Source: HyVt-477 sp965224605 (GTDB taxonomy: Bacteria; Pseudomonadota; Gammaproteobacteria; Thiotrichales; Thiotrichaceae). Taken from it: DNA of 64,000 nucleotides. The position numbers were made by a program, and so were the translations under genes. Under the pieces are notes generated by a model, which was given only the letters and a program-made list of their open reading frames with translations, was not told where the DNA came from and made no database searches. The number at the start of each line of letters is the position of its first letter. Positions within the stretch are counted from its first letter, which is position 1. The stretch is from contig CBDCZP010000001.1 of assembly GCA_965224605.1 (NCBI GenBank), positions 433,816 to 497,815 on the forward strand. The letters run 5' to 3'. Positions 52,526 to 60,538 of the stretch are shown in pieces.

Positions 52526-53437
52526 ATGAATAAATTTTTTATAAGTCGCTTGTTCGTGCCTATTTTGTTGCTCATGTTTGCAAGAGCTACGTTTGCATCT
52601 GATTCGGTTTCGAAGATGCTTAGCGAATCTATTTATCTTTTAGAGCTATTAATTATCGCGATCGTGGCGGTGGCATTAATTATGGTGACTGTGTCGATTG
52701 CGAAAAGCAGACATAAGATTTCAAAATTAGCGACTGACCTACGTGAAGAGATGGGTCAGGAGAGGGCTGTGCTACAGCTAACGATGAATTCGATTAGGGA
52801 AAAAGAAGAGAAGATCACTTATATTGCACATTTACTGCAGGAACATCTTGAAAGTAACGATAATAATGACGATATAGAGCCACACCACGATAAAAAAAAA
52901 GCAAGTAGTAAAGGTGGTTATATAGAAGTTGTTGATGAGTCGGGTAGTCAACAAGCAGAGAGTAAGGCGACTGTTGCTGACGGCTCTTCACAGGCTCAAG
53001 GTGTTGATCCACGAACGCTTTCTGCCGATGGTAGTATTAAACAATCTCACTTTGGCTCAAATCAGTATCTTGCCGCGGTTGAAGTCTATCAACAGCAAGC
53101 ACATCTACATGTACAAAAACTAGTTAAGCAAATGAATCAGAGTTTATCAAACGGCTTGACAGATATTCGTGGTGAAATAGATAGTGTTAATGCTGAAAGA
53201 GTGAAACTGAATGATTTGGTTGTAGCGATTGAGTCCAAGATCAGGCATAAAGACACTCATAGGATAAATTCAAAAGACAGACAGCTCGTTCAACATCTGA
53301 TTGAAGCAGATAAACAACTACATTCTCTAGCTCAGCAACAGCAAATCATTGAGCAGAAATACGTTCAAGCAATCAGTCAGGATGAGTATGATATTGGAAT
53401 GGATAGTGAGCAGGAACAGGTCGTCACAGTGATGTAG
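52526..53437 (+). CDS. Membrane-anchored coiled-coil protein, unknown function
   Basis: 303 residues. Signal-like start (FVPILLLMFARATFA), one strong transmembrane helix (LLELLIIAIVAVALIMVTVSIA), then a coiled coil (KISKLATDLREEMGQERAVLQL), a hydrophilic acidic linker (SNDNNDDIEPHHDKKKASSKGG) and a second helical region (YQQQAHLHVQKLVKQMNQSLS to IEQKYVQ). No enzyme motif. Envelope-associated scaffolding is a guess. Not an operon member with rpsO, which has its own promoter. Confidence 0.65.
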   Translation: MNKFFISRLFVPILLLMFARATFASDSVSKMLSESIYLLELLIIAIVAVALIMVTVSIAKSRHKISKLATDLREEMGQERAVLQLTMNSIREKEEKITYIAHLLQEHLESNDNNDDIEPHHDKKKASSKGGYIEVVDESGSQQAESKATVADGSSQAQGVDPRTLSADGSIKQSHFGSNQYLAAVEVYQQQAHLHVQKLVKQMNQSLSNGLTDIRGEIDSVNAERVKLNDLVVAIESKIRHKDTHRINSKDRQLVQHLIEADKQLHSLAQQQQIIEQKYVQAISQDEYDIGMDSEQEQVVTVM

Positions 53438-53523
53438 TGATCTTCGACCGGACTTAATCAGAGGTTCCTTGAGTATCACTTTATCTTTATAAAATATATT
53501 TTGCTAATATCATGAAATAAAGG

Positions 53524-53552
53524 TTAACGCACGTGTTTGATAGTGCTATCAT
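53524..53552 (+). promoter_or_regulatory. rpsO: Promoter of rpsO
   Basis: TTAACG at 53524-53529, 17 bases, TATCAT at 53547-53552 (TGC precedes the -10). It lies 108 bases upstream of rpsO, leaving a 5' leader where S15 could act. Confidence 0.6.
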
Positions 53553-53660
53553 TCGCGCCCTTAGTTCTACGGACTTTATATTGGGTTGATCTGATCTTTA
53601 GTAAAACCTCATTAGAAGCCTCGTAGTTTTTTAGCAACCGTTAATCTGGAGCTTAGGACT

Positions 53661-53930
53661 ATGTCTCTGAATGCAGAAACAAAGGCGAAAATCGTAACCG
53701 ACTATCGCCAATCAGATACAGACACCGGGTCGCCGGAGGTGCAGGTTGCGCTGTTAACAGCGAATATCAAGCACCTTACCGACCATTTTTCTGTACATAA
53801 AAAAGATCACCACTCACGACGTGGTTTATTAAGAATGGTAAATCAACGCCGTAAATTGCTTGATTATCTAAATAGTAAAAATTCTGAACGTTATCAGGAT
53901 TTGATTAAACGACTAGGCTTGCGTCGTTAA
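53661..53930 (+). CDS. rpsO: 30S ribosomal protein S15
   Basis: 89 residues, exactly the usual length. AKIVTDYRQSDTDTGSPEVQVALLTANIKHLTDHFSVHKKDHHSRRGLLRMVNQRRKLLDYL contains the 16S rRNA-binding motifs (TGSPEVQ, HKKDHHSRRGL). An early-binding ribosomal protein and often a translational self-repressor. Followed by a terminator and then pnp, the conserved order. Confidence 0.97.
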   Translation: MSLNAETKAKIVTDYRQSDTDTGSPEVQVALLTANIKHLTDHFSVHKKDHHSRRGLLRMVNQRRKLLDYLNSKNSERYQDLIKRLGLRR

Positions 53931-53940
53931 TCACACTAAT

Positions 53941-53969
53941 AAAAGCACCGTACTTGTACGGTGCTTTTT
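53941..53969 (+). terminator. Rho-independent terminator after rpsO
   Basis: AAAGCACCGTAC / GTACGGTGCTTT stem around TT, followed by T5. As in Escherichia coli it would separate rpsO from pnp with partial read-through. Confidence 0.92.
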
Positions 53970-54035
53970 GCGTTATGAGAGTTCCTCTCTCGATCTATCG
54001 ATCCAACCAGGGTCATTAAAAGTAATCACCCAGGA

Positions 54036-54104
54036 AGGTTGTTGAAAAGCTTTTAGAGCAACATGCCTACGAGAGTAGCTTGCCTGAAAGTTTCTCAACA
54101 GCCT
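54036..54104 (+). promoter_or_regulatory. pnp: Stem-loop in the pnp leader
   Basis: AGGTTGTTGA (54036-54045) pairs with TCAACAGCCT (54095-54104), one wobble. It lies 70 bases before pnp, where a double-stranded leader cut by RNase III controls PNPase in E. coli. An old MITE with GGCTGTTGA-type ends would look similar. Confidence 0.5.
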
Positions 54105-54174
54105 GCCGGTGATAAGTAAAGAAAATAAATATTAGTATTTAAATTATTTAAGTAAAGTAAAGGTATCAAAGGAT

Positions 54175-56265
54175 ATGGCTAAAATTACAAAGACGTTTCA
54201 ATACGGTGATAACACCGTCACGTTAGAAACTGGCGAAATCGGTCGTCAAGCAACAGGATCTATCATCATTGATGTAGATGGCACCGTACTAATGGTAACG
54301 GCAGTAGGTCGTAAAGAAGCAGAGGAAGGGCGTGACTTCTTTCCTATGACGGTTAACTATCAGGAGAAAATTTATGCTGCGGGTAGAATCCCTGGTAACT
54401 TCTTCCGTCGTGAAGGTCGTCCAAGCGAGACAGAAACACTAACCTGTCGTTTGATTGATCGTCCAGTACGTCCATTATTTCCCAATGGCTTCACTAATGA
54501 AGTGCAGATCATTGCAACGGTTATGTCACTAAACCCTGATGTTGATCCGGAGGTTCCTGCCATCATTGGTACATCTGCGGCTCTGTCTATTTCAGGTATG
54601 CCTTTCAATGGCCCAATTGGTGCAGCTCGTGTGGGTTATATTAATGGTGAATATATTCTTAACCCCAGTAAAACTGCATTAGAAGATTCTTCGCTGGATT
54701 TAGTTGTGGCAGGTACAGAGTCTGCAGTACTCATGGTTGAATCAGAAGCGGATGAGTTATCAGAAGAAGTGATGCTGGGTTCTGTCATGTATGGTCATGA
54801 GCAGATGCAAGTCGTTATACAAGCCATCCAGGAATTGGCTGATGAAGTGGGTACTCCTGCATGGGAGTGGGAAGCACCCGTAAAAGATCAAGCTATCGCT
54901 GCAAAAGTAGCAGAAGTTTCTGAAGCAGCATTAACCGATGCTTTCCAGACTGCTGATAAAATGGAGCGCTACGGAAAAGTAGATGCTGCCAAAGCAGAAC
55001 TGCTTGAAACATTATGTAATGGCGATGAAGATGCACCTTCGAAAGATGATGTAATGGATGCTTTCAAGACACTTGAAAAGAAAATTGTACGGAGTCGTAT
55101 TATTTCGGGTGAGAAGCGTATTGATGGACGTAATGTTGATGACGTTCGTGGTATCAGCGCAAGAGTAGGTGTGTTACCTCGTACGCATGGCTCTGCCTTG
55201 TTTACACGTGGCGAGACTCAGGCAATTGTTGTTACTACTCTGGGTACAGAGCGTGATGCACAGTTGATTGATGCATTAGACGGTACCTTTAAAGAAGGTT
55301 TCTTATTCCATTATAACTTCCCCCCTTTCTCAGTAGGCGAGACAGGTCGTACAGGCAGCCCGGGTCGTCGTGAAATTGGTCATGGTCGTTTGGCTAAGCG
55401 TGGAGTCCTCGCAGTGATGCCTGATCCAGAGTCTTTCCCTTACACGATTCGTTGTGTATCTGAAATTACAGAATCTAACGGTTCAAGCTCAATGGCTTCT
55501 GTGTGTGGTAGCTCACTATCATTAATGGATGCTGGTGTACCTATTAAAGCTCCGGTTGCAGGTATTGCAATGGGCTTGATCAAAGAAGGTGATGATTTTG
55601 CTGTATTGTCTGACATCTTGGGTGATGAAGATCACTTGGGCGATATGGACTTTAAAGTAGCGGGTACCGAAGGGGGTATCAACGCATTACAAATGGATAT
55701 CAAAATCGAAGGTATCACTCGTGAAATCATGGAACAGGCTTTAACTCAGGCTAAAGCAGGTCGTTTGTACATTCTTGGTGAAATGGCAAATGCGATTACT
55801 GAATCACGCGAGGAAGTATCTGACTTTGCACCGCGTTATTCAACCATGAAAGTACCTAAAGATAAGATTCGTGAAGTTATTGGTAAAGGTGGTGAGACTA
55901 TTCGTTCTATTTCTGAAGATACAGGCGCGCAAATCAATATCGACGATGACGGTAATATTAAGATTGCTGCAACTAGTGCGGCTGATGCTGATGCTGCCAA
56001 AGCTCGCATCGAAGAAATTACGGCTGAAGTTGAAGTCAACAAAATCTATAATGGTAAAGTTGCCAAAATTATGGACTTCGGTGCGTTCGTAACAGTGTTG
56101 CCAGGAAAAGATGGCCTGTTGCATATCTCGCAAATCTCGCAAGAGCGTGTTGAGTCAGTATCTGATCATTTATCAGAAGGCGATGAGGTTCGCGTAAAAG
56201 TGATCGAGATTGATCGTCAAGGTCGTATGCGTTTGAGCATGAAAGAAATTGGTGAAGATGAGTAA
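54175..56265 (+). CDS. pnp: Polynucleotide phosphorylase
   Basis: 696 residues. Two RNase PH domains (GRQATGSIIIDVDGTVLMVTAVG; HGSALFTRGETQAIVVTTLGT, FPPFSVGETGRTGSPGRREIGHGRLAKR, MDAGVPIKAPVAGIAMGL, GDMDFKVAGTEGGI), then KH (VIGKGGETIRSISEDTGAQI) and S1 (GKVAKIMDFGAFVTVLPGKDGLLHISQI). It degrades RNA 3' to 5' by phosphorolysis and forms the degradosome core. Translation starts at ATG 54175. Confidence 0.97.
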   Translation: MAKITKTFQYGDNTVTLETGEIGRQATGSIIIDVDGTVLMVTAVGRKEAEEGRDFFPMTVNYQEKIYAAGRIPGNFFRREGRPSETETLTCRLIDRPVRPLFPNGFTNEVQIIATVMSLNPDVDPEVPAIIGTSAALSISGMPFNGPIGAARVGYINGEYILNPSKTALEDSSLDLVVAGTESAVLMVESEADELSEEVMLGSVMYGHEQMQVVIQAIQELADEVGTPAWEWEAPVKDQAIAAKVAEVSEAALTDAFQTADKMERYGKVDAAKAELLETLCNGDEDAPSKDDVMDAFKTLEKKIVRSRIISGEKRIDGRNVDDVRGISARVGVLPRTHGSALFTRGETQAIVVTTLGTERDAQLIDALDGTFKEGFLFHYNFPPFSVGETGRTGSPGRREIGHGRLAKRGVLAVMPDPESFPYTIRCVSEITESNGSSSMASVCGSSLSLMDAGVPIKAPVAGIAMGLIKEGDDFAVLSDILGDEDHLGDMDFKVAGTEGGINALQMDIKIEGITREIMEQALTQAKAGRLYILGEMANAITESREEVSDFAPRYSTMKVPKDKIREVIGKGGETIRSISEDTGAQINIDDDGNIKIAATSAADADAAKARIEEITAEVEVNKIYNGKVAKIMDFGAFVTVLPGKDGLLHISQISQERVESVSDHLSEGDEVRVKVIEIDRQGRMRLSMKEIGEDE

Positions 56266-56289
56266 ATCGGGTATCTAACCGAAGATTAT

Positions 56290-56317
56290 AAGGCAACCCA
56301 TTGTGGTTGCCTTTTTT
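56290..56317 (+). terminator. Rho-independent terminator after pnp
   Basis: AAGGCAACC, loop CATTGT, GGTTGCCTT and a T run. Confidence 0.92.
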
Positions 56318-56391
56318 ATTCTCCATTCCGCACTTTATGTTTAATATTCCAGAATAATCCTACCTATGGATTGCATGAAGAGAATATACGT

Positions 56392-56464
56392 GGAAGTGAG
56401 CCTTCAGGCTCGCCTAGATGGATGATAAATCTCGTTGGCGAGTCTGGCTTAAAGGCTTACTTCC
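56392..56464. repeat. Pair of inverted REP-like units (BIME)
   Basis: Left unit: GGAAGT, then GAGCC-TTCA-GGCTC, then GCC (56392-56414). Right unit, inverted and degenerate, begins GGCGAGTC and ends CTTACTTCC (56437-56464). Same family as at 15829, 21341 and 48700. The 56266-56596 gap otherwise carries only the short frame at 56469-56598. Confidence 0.85.
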
Positions 56465-56468
56465 ATAA

Positions 56469-56599
56469 ATAGTATGGAATAGCTCAGATGAATCCCCCGC
56501 TTTCGAAGACGATGAAGTCTTTTTAGCGAGAGGTTTGCAGGTTACCAATTATCAGCAGTTATTAGGGCATCATCTCTTTCCTTATTATGATGAGGTATG
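56469..56599 (+). other. Short open frame before the pilin gene
   Basis: About 42 codons after a stop at 56466: ESPAFEDDEVFLARGLQV and TNYQQLLGHHLFPYYDEV then TGA overlapping the pilin ATG. It looks protein-like, perhaps the tail of a decayed gene whose 5' part was lost beside the BIME. Not recognised and no start codon. Confidence 0.3.
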
Positions 56600-57076
56600 A
56601 GATACCAAAACATAATAAAAAAATACTCTTCCGGATTCACTCTTATTGAATTAATGATCGTCGTTGCTATCGTCGGAATTCTGTCCTCTATCGCTTATCC
56701 CAGTTATACCCGACATGTTCAAAAGTCGAAGCGAACTGAAGCGATGGTTGCATTAATGACGGCTGCTCAAGTACAGGAAAAATACTATTCTCAGAATTTA
56801 AAATATGCTTTTAATAAAGCTACATTAGGTGTGGCTGATTCAGACCTTTATACTATTACTATATCCGGTTTCCAGAATGCAGCGCAGACTACGGCATCGA
56901 GCACTTTAGCGCATCCCTGTGTTTCATATACGATAAAGGCGGTTGCCAAAGCGAGTGAGTCACAGGCTCATGATGAAACGTGTCGTGAATTCACCATTAC
57001 CAATGTAGGCTTGAAGGATTCTAAAAGCTGGAATGGTAGTGCTACGGTAGATAATGCTGATGGTGTTTGTTGGTAG
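56597..57076 (+). CDS. Type IV pilin-like protein (PilE family)
   Basis: 159 residues. Prepilin leader ending in basic residues and Gly (KKYSSG), then FTLIELMIVVAIVGILSSIAYPSY: the N-methyl-Phe site with Glu5. A C-terminal Cys pair (HPCVSY, DETCREF) and final GVCW suggest the disulfide-bonded D region. Cleavage by PilD is expected. Single pilin gene without fimT/pilV neighbours, so it may be a minor pilin. GAGG lies just upstream of the start. Confidence 0.9.
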   Translation: MRYQNIIKKYSSGFTLIELMIVVAIVGILSSIAYPSYTRHVQKSKRTEAMVALMTAAQVQEKYYSQNLKYAFNKATLGVADSDLYTITISGFQNAAQTTASSTLAHPCVSYTIKAVAKASESQAHDETCREFTITNVGLKDSKSWNGSATVDNADGVCW

Positions 57077-57104
57077 GCTGCTGCTGTACTTGGTTACGCT
57101 TTGA

Positions 57105-57974
57105 CTAACGTTGAGACCAGCTTCCGAAGGTGACTCTATCGTTAGATGCAAGGTCTTTTATGGTTTTATAATCTTTAAAACCTGCTTGCTTCATCAGCTC
57201 ACAGACATGGGTTCCCTGATTGTATCCATGTTCAAGAAATAGCATCCCCTTATTACCCCCCCTATCATCCAGAAAATGAATAGAATTTTTTATAATAGTT
57301 CTTATATCGTTTAAACCATCCTTACCAGAAACGAGAGCCATCATAGGTTCATGTCTGATGTCGTTGGCCAGATGTGAATCATCTATCTCGATATAGGGTG
57401 GGTTAGAAACAATTATATTGAAAGTCTTCGTTATATTTGAGAACCAGTCTGAGTGGCAAAAGGTTATATTGTTAATAGCGAGGGTGCGTGAATTTTGAGT
57501 GGCAATGACAATAGCCGGCTTAGAGATGTCTGTCGCTGTAATATGTGCTTTGGGTAACTCTTTTCCAAGCGCAATCGCAATGGCGCCTGAACCGGTTCCA
57601 AGTTCTAAAATCTTAGGCGTGTCAAGTTCAGCACAATATTGAATGACCTGCTCGACCAATAACTCAGTGTCTGGGCGAGGTATCAACACATCAGGTGTTA
57701 CCTTAAATGACATTGACCAAAATTGCTTATAGCCAAGGATATAAGCAATGGGTATTCCATCCAGTCGTTGCAGTACAAGTTGGTGAAATGAGTCGTATTC
57801 CAGTTGTGTAAGAATAACTTCAGGCCATGCCATCAGATAGCTGCGATCCTTATTCAAGACATGAGCAAGCATAAGTTGGGCATCGAGTAGTGGGCTATCC
57901 GAAAGTGCTGCTAACTGATGGGTTGTTTGCAGGAGCAGTTTGGATATTGGCAGAGTATCCATTAGAGTATCCAT
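57105..57974 (-). CDS. prmC: Peptide chain release factor N5-glutamine methyltransferase
   Basis: 289 residues. N-terminal helical domain (LLLQTTHQLAALSDSPLLDAQLMLAHVLNKDR), LIPRPDTELLVEQVI, motif I ILELGTGSGAIAIAL, and IIVSNPPYIEID with the NPPY catalytic motif. It methylates the glutamine of the GGQ motif in RF1/RF2. It is translated right after prfA (10 bases), the conserved arrangement. A second in-frame ATG lies 12 bases downstream. Confidence 0.95.
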   Translation of the reverse strand: MDTLMDTLPISKLLLQTTHQLAALSDSPLLDAQLMLAHVLNKDRSYLMAWPEVILTQLEYDSFHQLVLQRLDGIPIAYILGYKQFWSMSFKVTPDVLIPRPDTELLVEQVIQYCAELDTPKILELGTGSGAIAIALGKELPKAHITATDISKPAIVIATQNSRTLAINNITFCHSDWFSNITKTFNIIVSNPPYIEIDDSHLANDIRHEPMMALVSGKDGLNDIRTIIKNSIHFLDDRGGNKGMLFLEHGYNQGTHVCELMKQAGFKDYKTIKDLASNDRVTFGSWSQR

Positions 57975-57983
57975 TGCTGATGT

Positions 57984-59066
57984 CTAATTGTTTTCGCTAA
58001 GCGTTGCTAATTGATCTGCTTGATATTCATTGATTAATGGTTCGATGACATGTTCAAGATTGCCATTGGTAATTTCATCCAGTTTATAGAGTGTTAAGTT
58101 AATTCGATGGTCTGTTACTCGGCCTTGGGGGTAATTATAAGTACGAATACGCTCAGAACGATCTCCACTGCCGACTAGGCCTTTTCTCGTTTCTGCTTGT
58201 TCGGCATGCTGTTTCTCACGCTCGGCTTCAAACAGCCTTGACTGCAATAGAGACATGGCTTGAGCTTTGTTTTTATGCTGAGAACGGCCATCCTGACATT
58301 CAACCGAAACGCCCGTTGGAAGGTGTGTTAGGCGAACCGCGGAATCTGTTTTATTGACATGCTGCCCTCCTGCGCCAGAAGCTCGAAAGGTATCTACACG
58401 CAAATCAGCAGGGTTTATCTTGGGTGCTTGAACCTCGTCAATTTCTGGCATAATTGCCACAGTAGCGGCAGAAGTATGCACGCGACCTTGTGTTTCTGTT
58501 TCAGGAACGCGTTGTACACGATGCGCTCCTGATTCAAACTTAAGGCTGGAATACACATTAGTACCAATAACCCGACTAATAATTTCTCGGTAGCCACCAT
58601 GATCGCCTTCATTTTGGCTTACTATCTCCAGCTTCCATTTTTTATTCTCAGCAAAGCGGGAATACATCCTGAACAAGTCTCCTGCAAAGATGGCAGCCTC
58701 GTCGCCCCCTGTTCCTGCACGGATTTCCAGAAAGACATTGCTGGCATCATTTGGGTCTTGCGGAAGCAAATGTTTTTGTAAGGTAAGCTCCAGCTCTTTG
58801 AGCGTGTCATTGGCTTGCTGAATTTCTTCTTGTGCCATTTCTTTCAGTTCGGGGTCTTCAAGCATTTCTTGCGCGGTTTCCAGATCTTCCGAGACTTGTT
58901 GAAATTGAGCGAATTCTTTTACTACCGGTTCAAGCTGGCTATATTCCATAGACAAGCTGCGAAACTGGTTTTGATCTCCGATCACATCAGGGTCAGAAAG
59001 CAGAGCTGTTATTTCTTCAAAACGTTCAGATAGATGTTCAAGTTTGACGTATATGGATTCTTTCAC
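57984..59066 (-). CDS. prfA: Peptide chain release factor 1
   Basis: 360 residues. RAGTGGDEAAIFAGDLFRMY, ESGAHRVQRVPETETQGRVHTSAATVAI (the PxT-type stop-recognition area is nearby) and RASGAGGQHVNKTDSAVRLTHLPTG with the GGQ motif. It recognises UAA and UAG and hydrolyses peptidyl-tRNA. Sits between hemA and prmC. Confidence 0.97.
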   Translation of the reverse strand: MKESIYVKLEHLSERFEEITALLSDPDVIGDQNQFRSLSMEYSQLEPVVKEFAQFQQVSEDLETAQEMLEDPELKEMAQEEIQQANDTLKELELTLQKHLLPQDPNDASNVFLEIRAGTGGDEAAIFAGDLFRMYSRFAENKKWKLEIVSQNEGDHGGYREIISRVIGTNVYSSLKFESGAHRVQRVPETETQGRVHTSAATVAIMPEIDEVQAPKINPADLRVDTFRASGAGGQHVNKTDSAVRLTHLPTGVSVECQDGRSQHKNKAQAMSLLQSRLFEAEREKQHAEQAETRKGLVGSGDRSERIRTYNYPQGRVTDHRINLTLYKLDEITNGNLEHVIEPLINEYQADQLATLSENN

Positions 59067-59069
59067 TGT

Positions 59070-60323
59070 TTATTTCTTCAGGTTGAGTAGACGTCGAGCT
59101 GCTTCAAGTAATTCGAGATCACCACTATGAGCGGCTTTATTCATGGATGCAGTCGGCGCATGAGATAACTTGTTCGTTAGCGTATGTGCGAGGAATTCTA
59201 AGGTATCTTCAGCGGATTTACCATTGCGCAATAATTTTAAGGCCTTTTGCAAAGTTTCTTCTTTTAATGAGCTGGAATGAGCGCGATATTCTCGGATAAG
59301 TTGTAAATGACCTTGGGCGCGCAACCAGTCCATATAGGTGCTGACTTCTTGTTCGACCATCTGCTCTGCCTGATGAGCCGCAGTCTGTCGTGATTGCATG
59401 TTTTCTTCGATAACCGATTGTAGATCATCGACCGTATAGAGATAGACATCGTCCAAAGTGCCTACTTCAGGCTCAATATCTCGTGGTATAGCGATATCCA
59501 CCATAAACATGGGTTGATGCCGACGTGTTTTTAATGCGCGCTCAACGCTACCTTTGCCAATAATAGGGATCGGAGCGGCTGTCGATGAAATCACAATGTC
59601 AGCTTCGTGTAGCCGATCTGCAATGGCCTCAAGCCTGATAGCTTCACCATTAAACTCAGTGGCCAGCCGTTGAGCGTTGGCTACACTTCGGTTAGCAACA
59701 ATGATCCGGCCAATGCCGTTGCTATGCAAATGCCGACCAACCAACTCAATAGTTTCACCTGCTCCCACTAACAGGGCAGTTTGTTTGTCTAGCTGGGTGA
59801 ATATCTGCTTTGCAAGACTGACAGCGGCATAAGCTACGGAAACGGGGTTAGCTCCAATTGCTGTTTGGGTGCGAATTTTCTTAGCAGTGGTAAAAGAATA
59901 TTGCATCAGTCGGTTTAAAACTGAACCGGTAGTTTGGTGTCTTAATGCCTCACCATGCGATGCTTTTACTTGTCCAAGTATTTGCGGCTCACCTAGCACC
60001 ATGGAATCTAGGCCGCTAACTACACGCAAGATATGTTTAACCGCTGTTTCGTCGTGATGAGTGTACAAATAGGTCGTCAGTTTTTGTGGGTCAATGTGGC
60101 GTGATTGAGCCAACCATTCGATGAGTTTTGATGATATGTTTTCGTCAGTGTGGTTAGCAAGGTAGAATTCCGTACGATTACAGGTCGAGAGGATAACCCG
60201 TTCAGACGCAATGTTGCCCACAGCCTCAAGCGCCTGCTGAATTTCGTTAGGTGAGAAGGCGATCTTCTCACGTATGTCGACCGGGGCTGTATGGTGGTTA
60301 ACACCAACAACTATAATGGGCAT
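59070..60323 (-). CDS. hemA: Glutamyl-tRNA reductase
   Basis: 417 residues. GVNHHTAPVDIREKIAFS, VILSTCNRTEFYL (catalytic Cys in STCNR), SGLDSMVLGEPQILGQVK, ALLVGAGETIELVGRHL for NADPH, and ISSTAAPIPIIGKGSVE. It reduces Glu-tRNA to glutamate-1-semialdehyde, the first committed step of haem synthesis in the C5 pathway. It stops 3 bases before prfA starts. A palindrome in the divergent promoter region may regulate it. Confidence 0.96.
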   Translation of the reverse strand: MPIIVVGVNHHTAPVDIREKIAFSPNEIQQALEAVGNIASERVILSTCNRTEFYLANHTDENISSKLIEWLAQSRHIDPQKLTTYLYTHHDETAVKHILRVVSGLDSMVLGEPQILGQVKASHGEALRHQTTGSVLNRLMQYSFTTAKKIRTQTAIGANPVSVAYAAVSLAKQIFTQLDKQTALLVGAGETIELVGRHLHSNGIGRIIVANRSVANAQRLATEFNGEAIRLEAIADRLHEADIVISSTAAPIPIIGKGSVERALKTRRHQPMFMVDIAIPRDIEPEVGTLDDVYLYTVDDLQSVIEENMQSRQTAAHQAEQMVEQEVSTYMDWLRAQGHLQLIREYRAHSSSLKEETLQKALKLLRNGKSAEDTLEFLAHTLTNKLSHAPTASMNKAAHSGDLELLEAARRLLNLKK

Positions 60324-60388
60324 TGAGGGAATACTATCTTAAAAAATAAACATGAATTTTCTGTCAGCTACGCAAGGATTACAAGCTG

Positions 60389-60408
60389 ATTGGATAACTT
60401 TATCCAAT
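60389..60408. promoter_or_regulatory. Perfect 9-bp inverted repeat between divergent hemA and TPR genes
   Basis: ATTGGATAA, CT, TTATCCAAT: an operator-like palindrome midway between the divergent starts (60323 and 60539). No T run, so it is not a terminator. The binding protein is unknown. Confidence 0.55.
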
Positions 60409-60538
60409 TATTTCCTTAATCGTAGTGATTTTGTGTAAAATGATGGCTTCTTCTCACTGTGTCAGAAGTTTCCTTTAGTGAAAAGCAGTGAAAGTGCACA
60501 TGACACACAATGAGTGAAGAGCAGGAGATATAGCAGAA

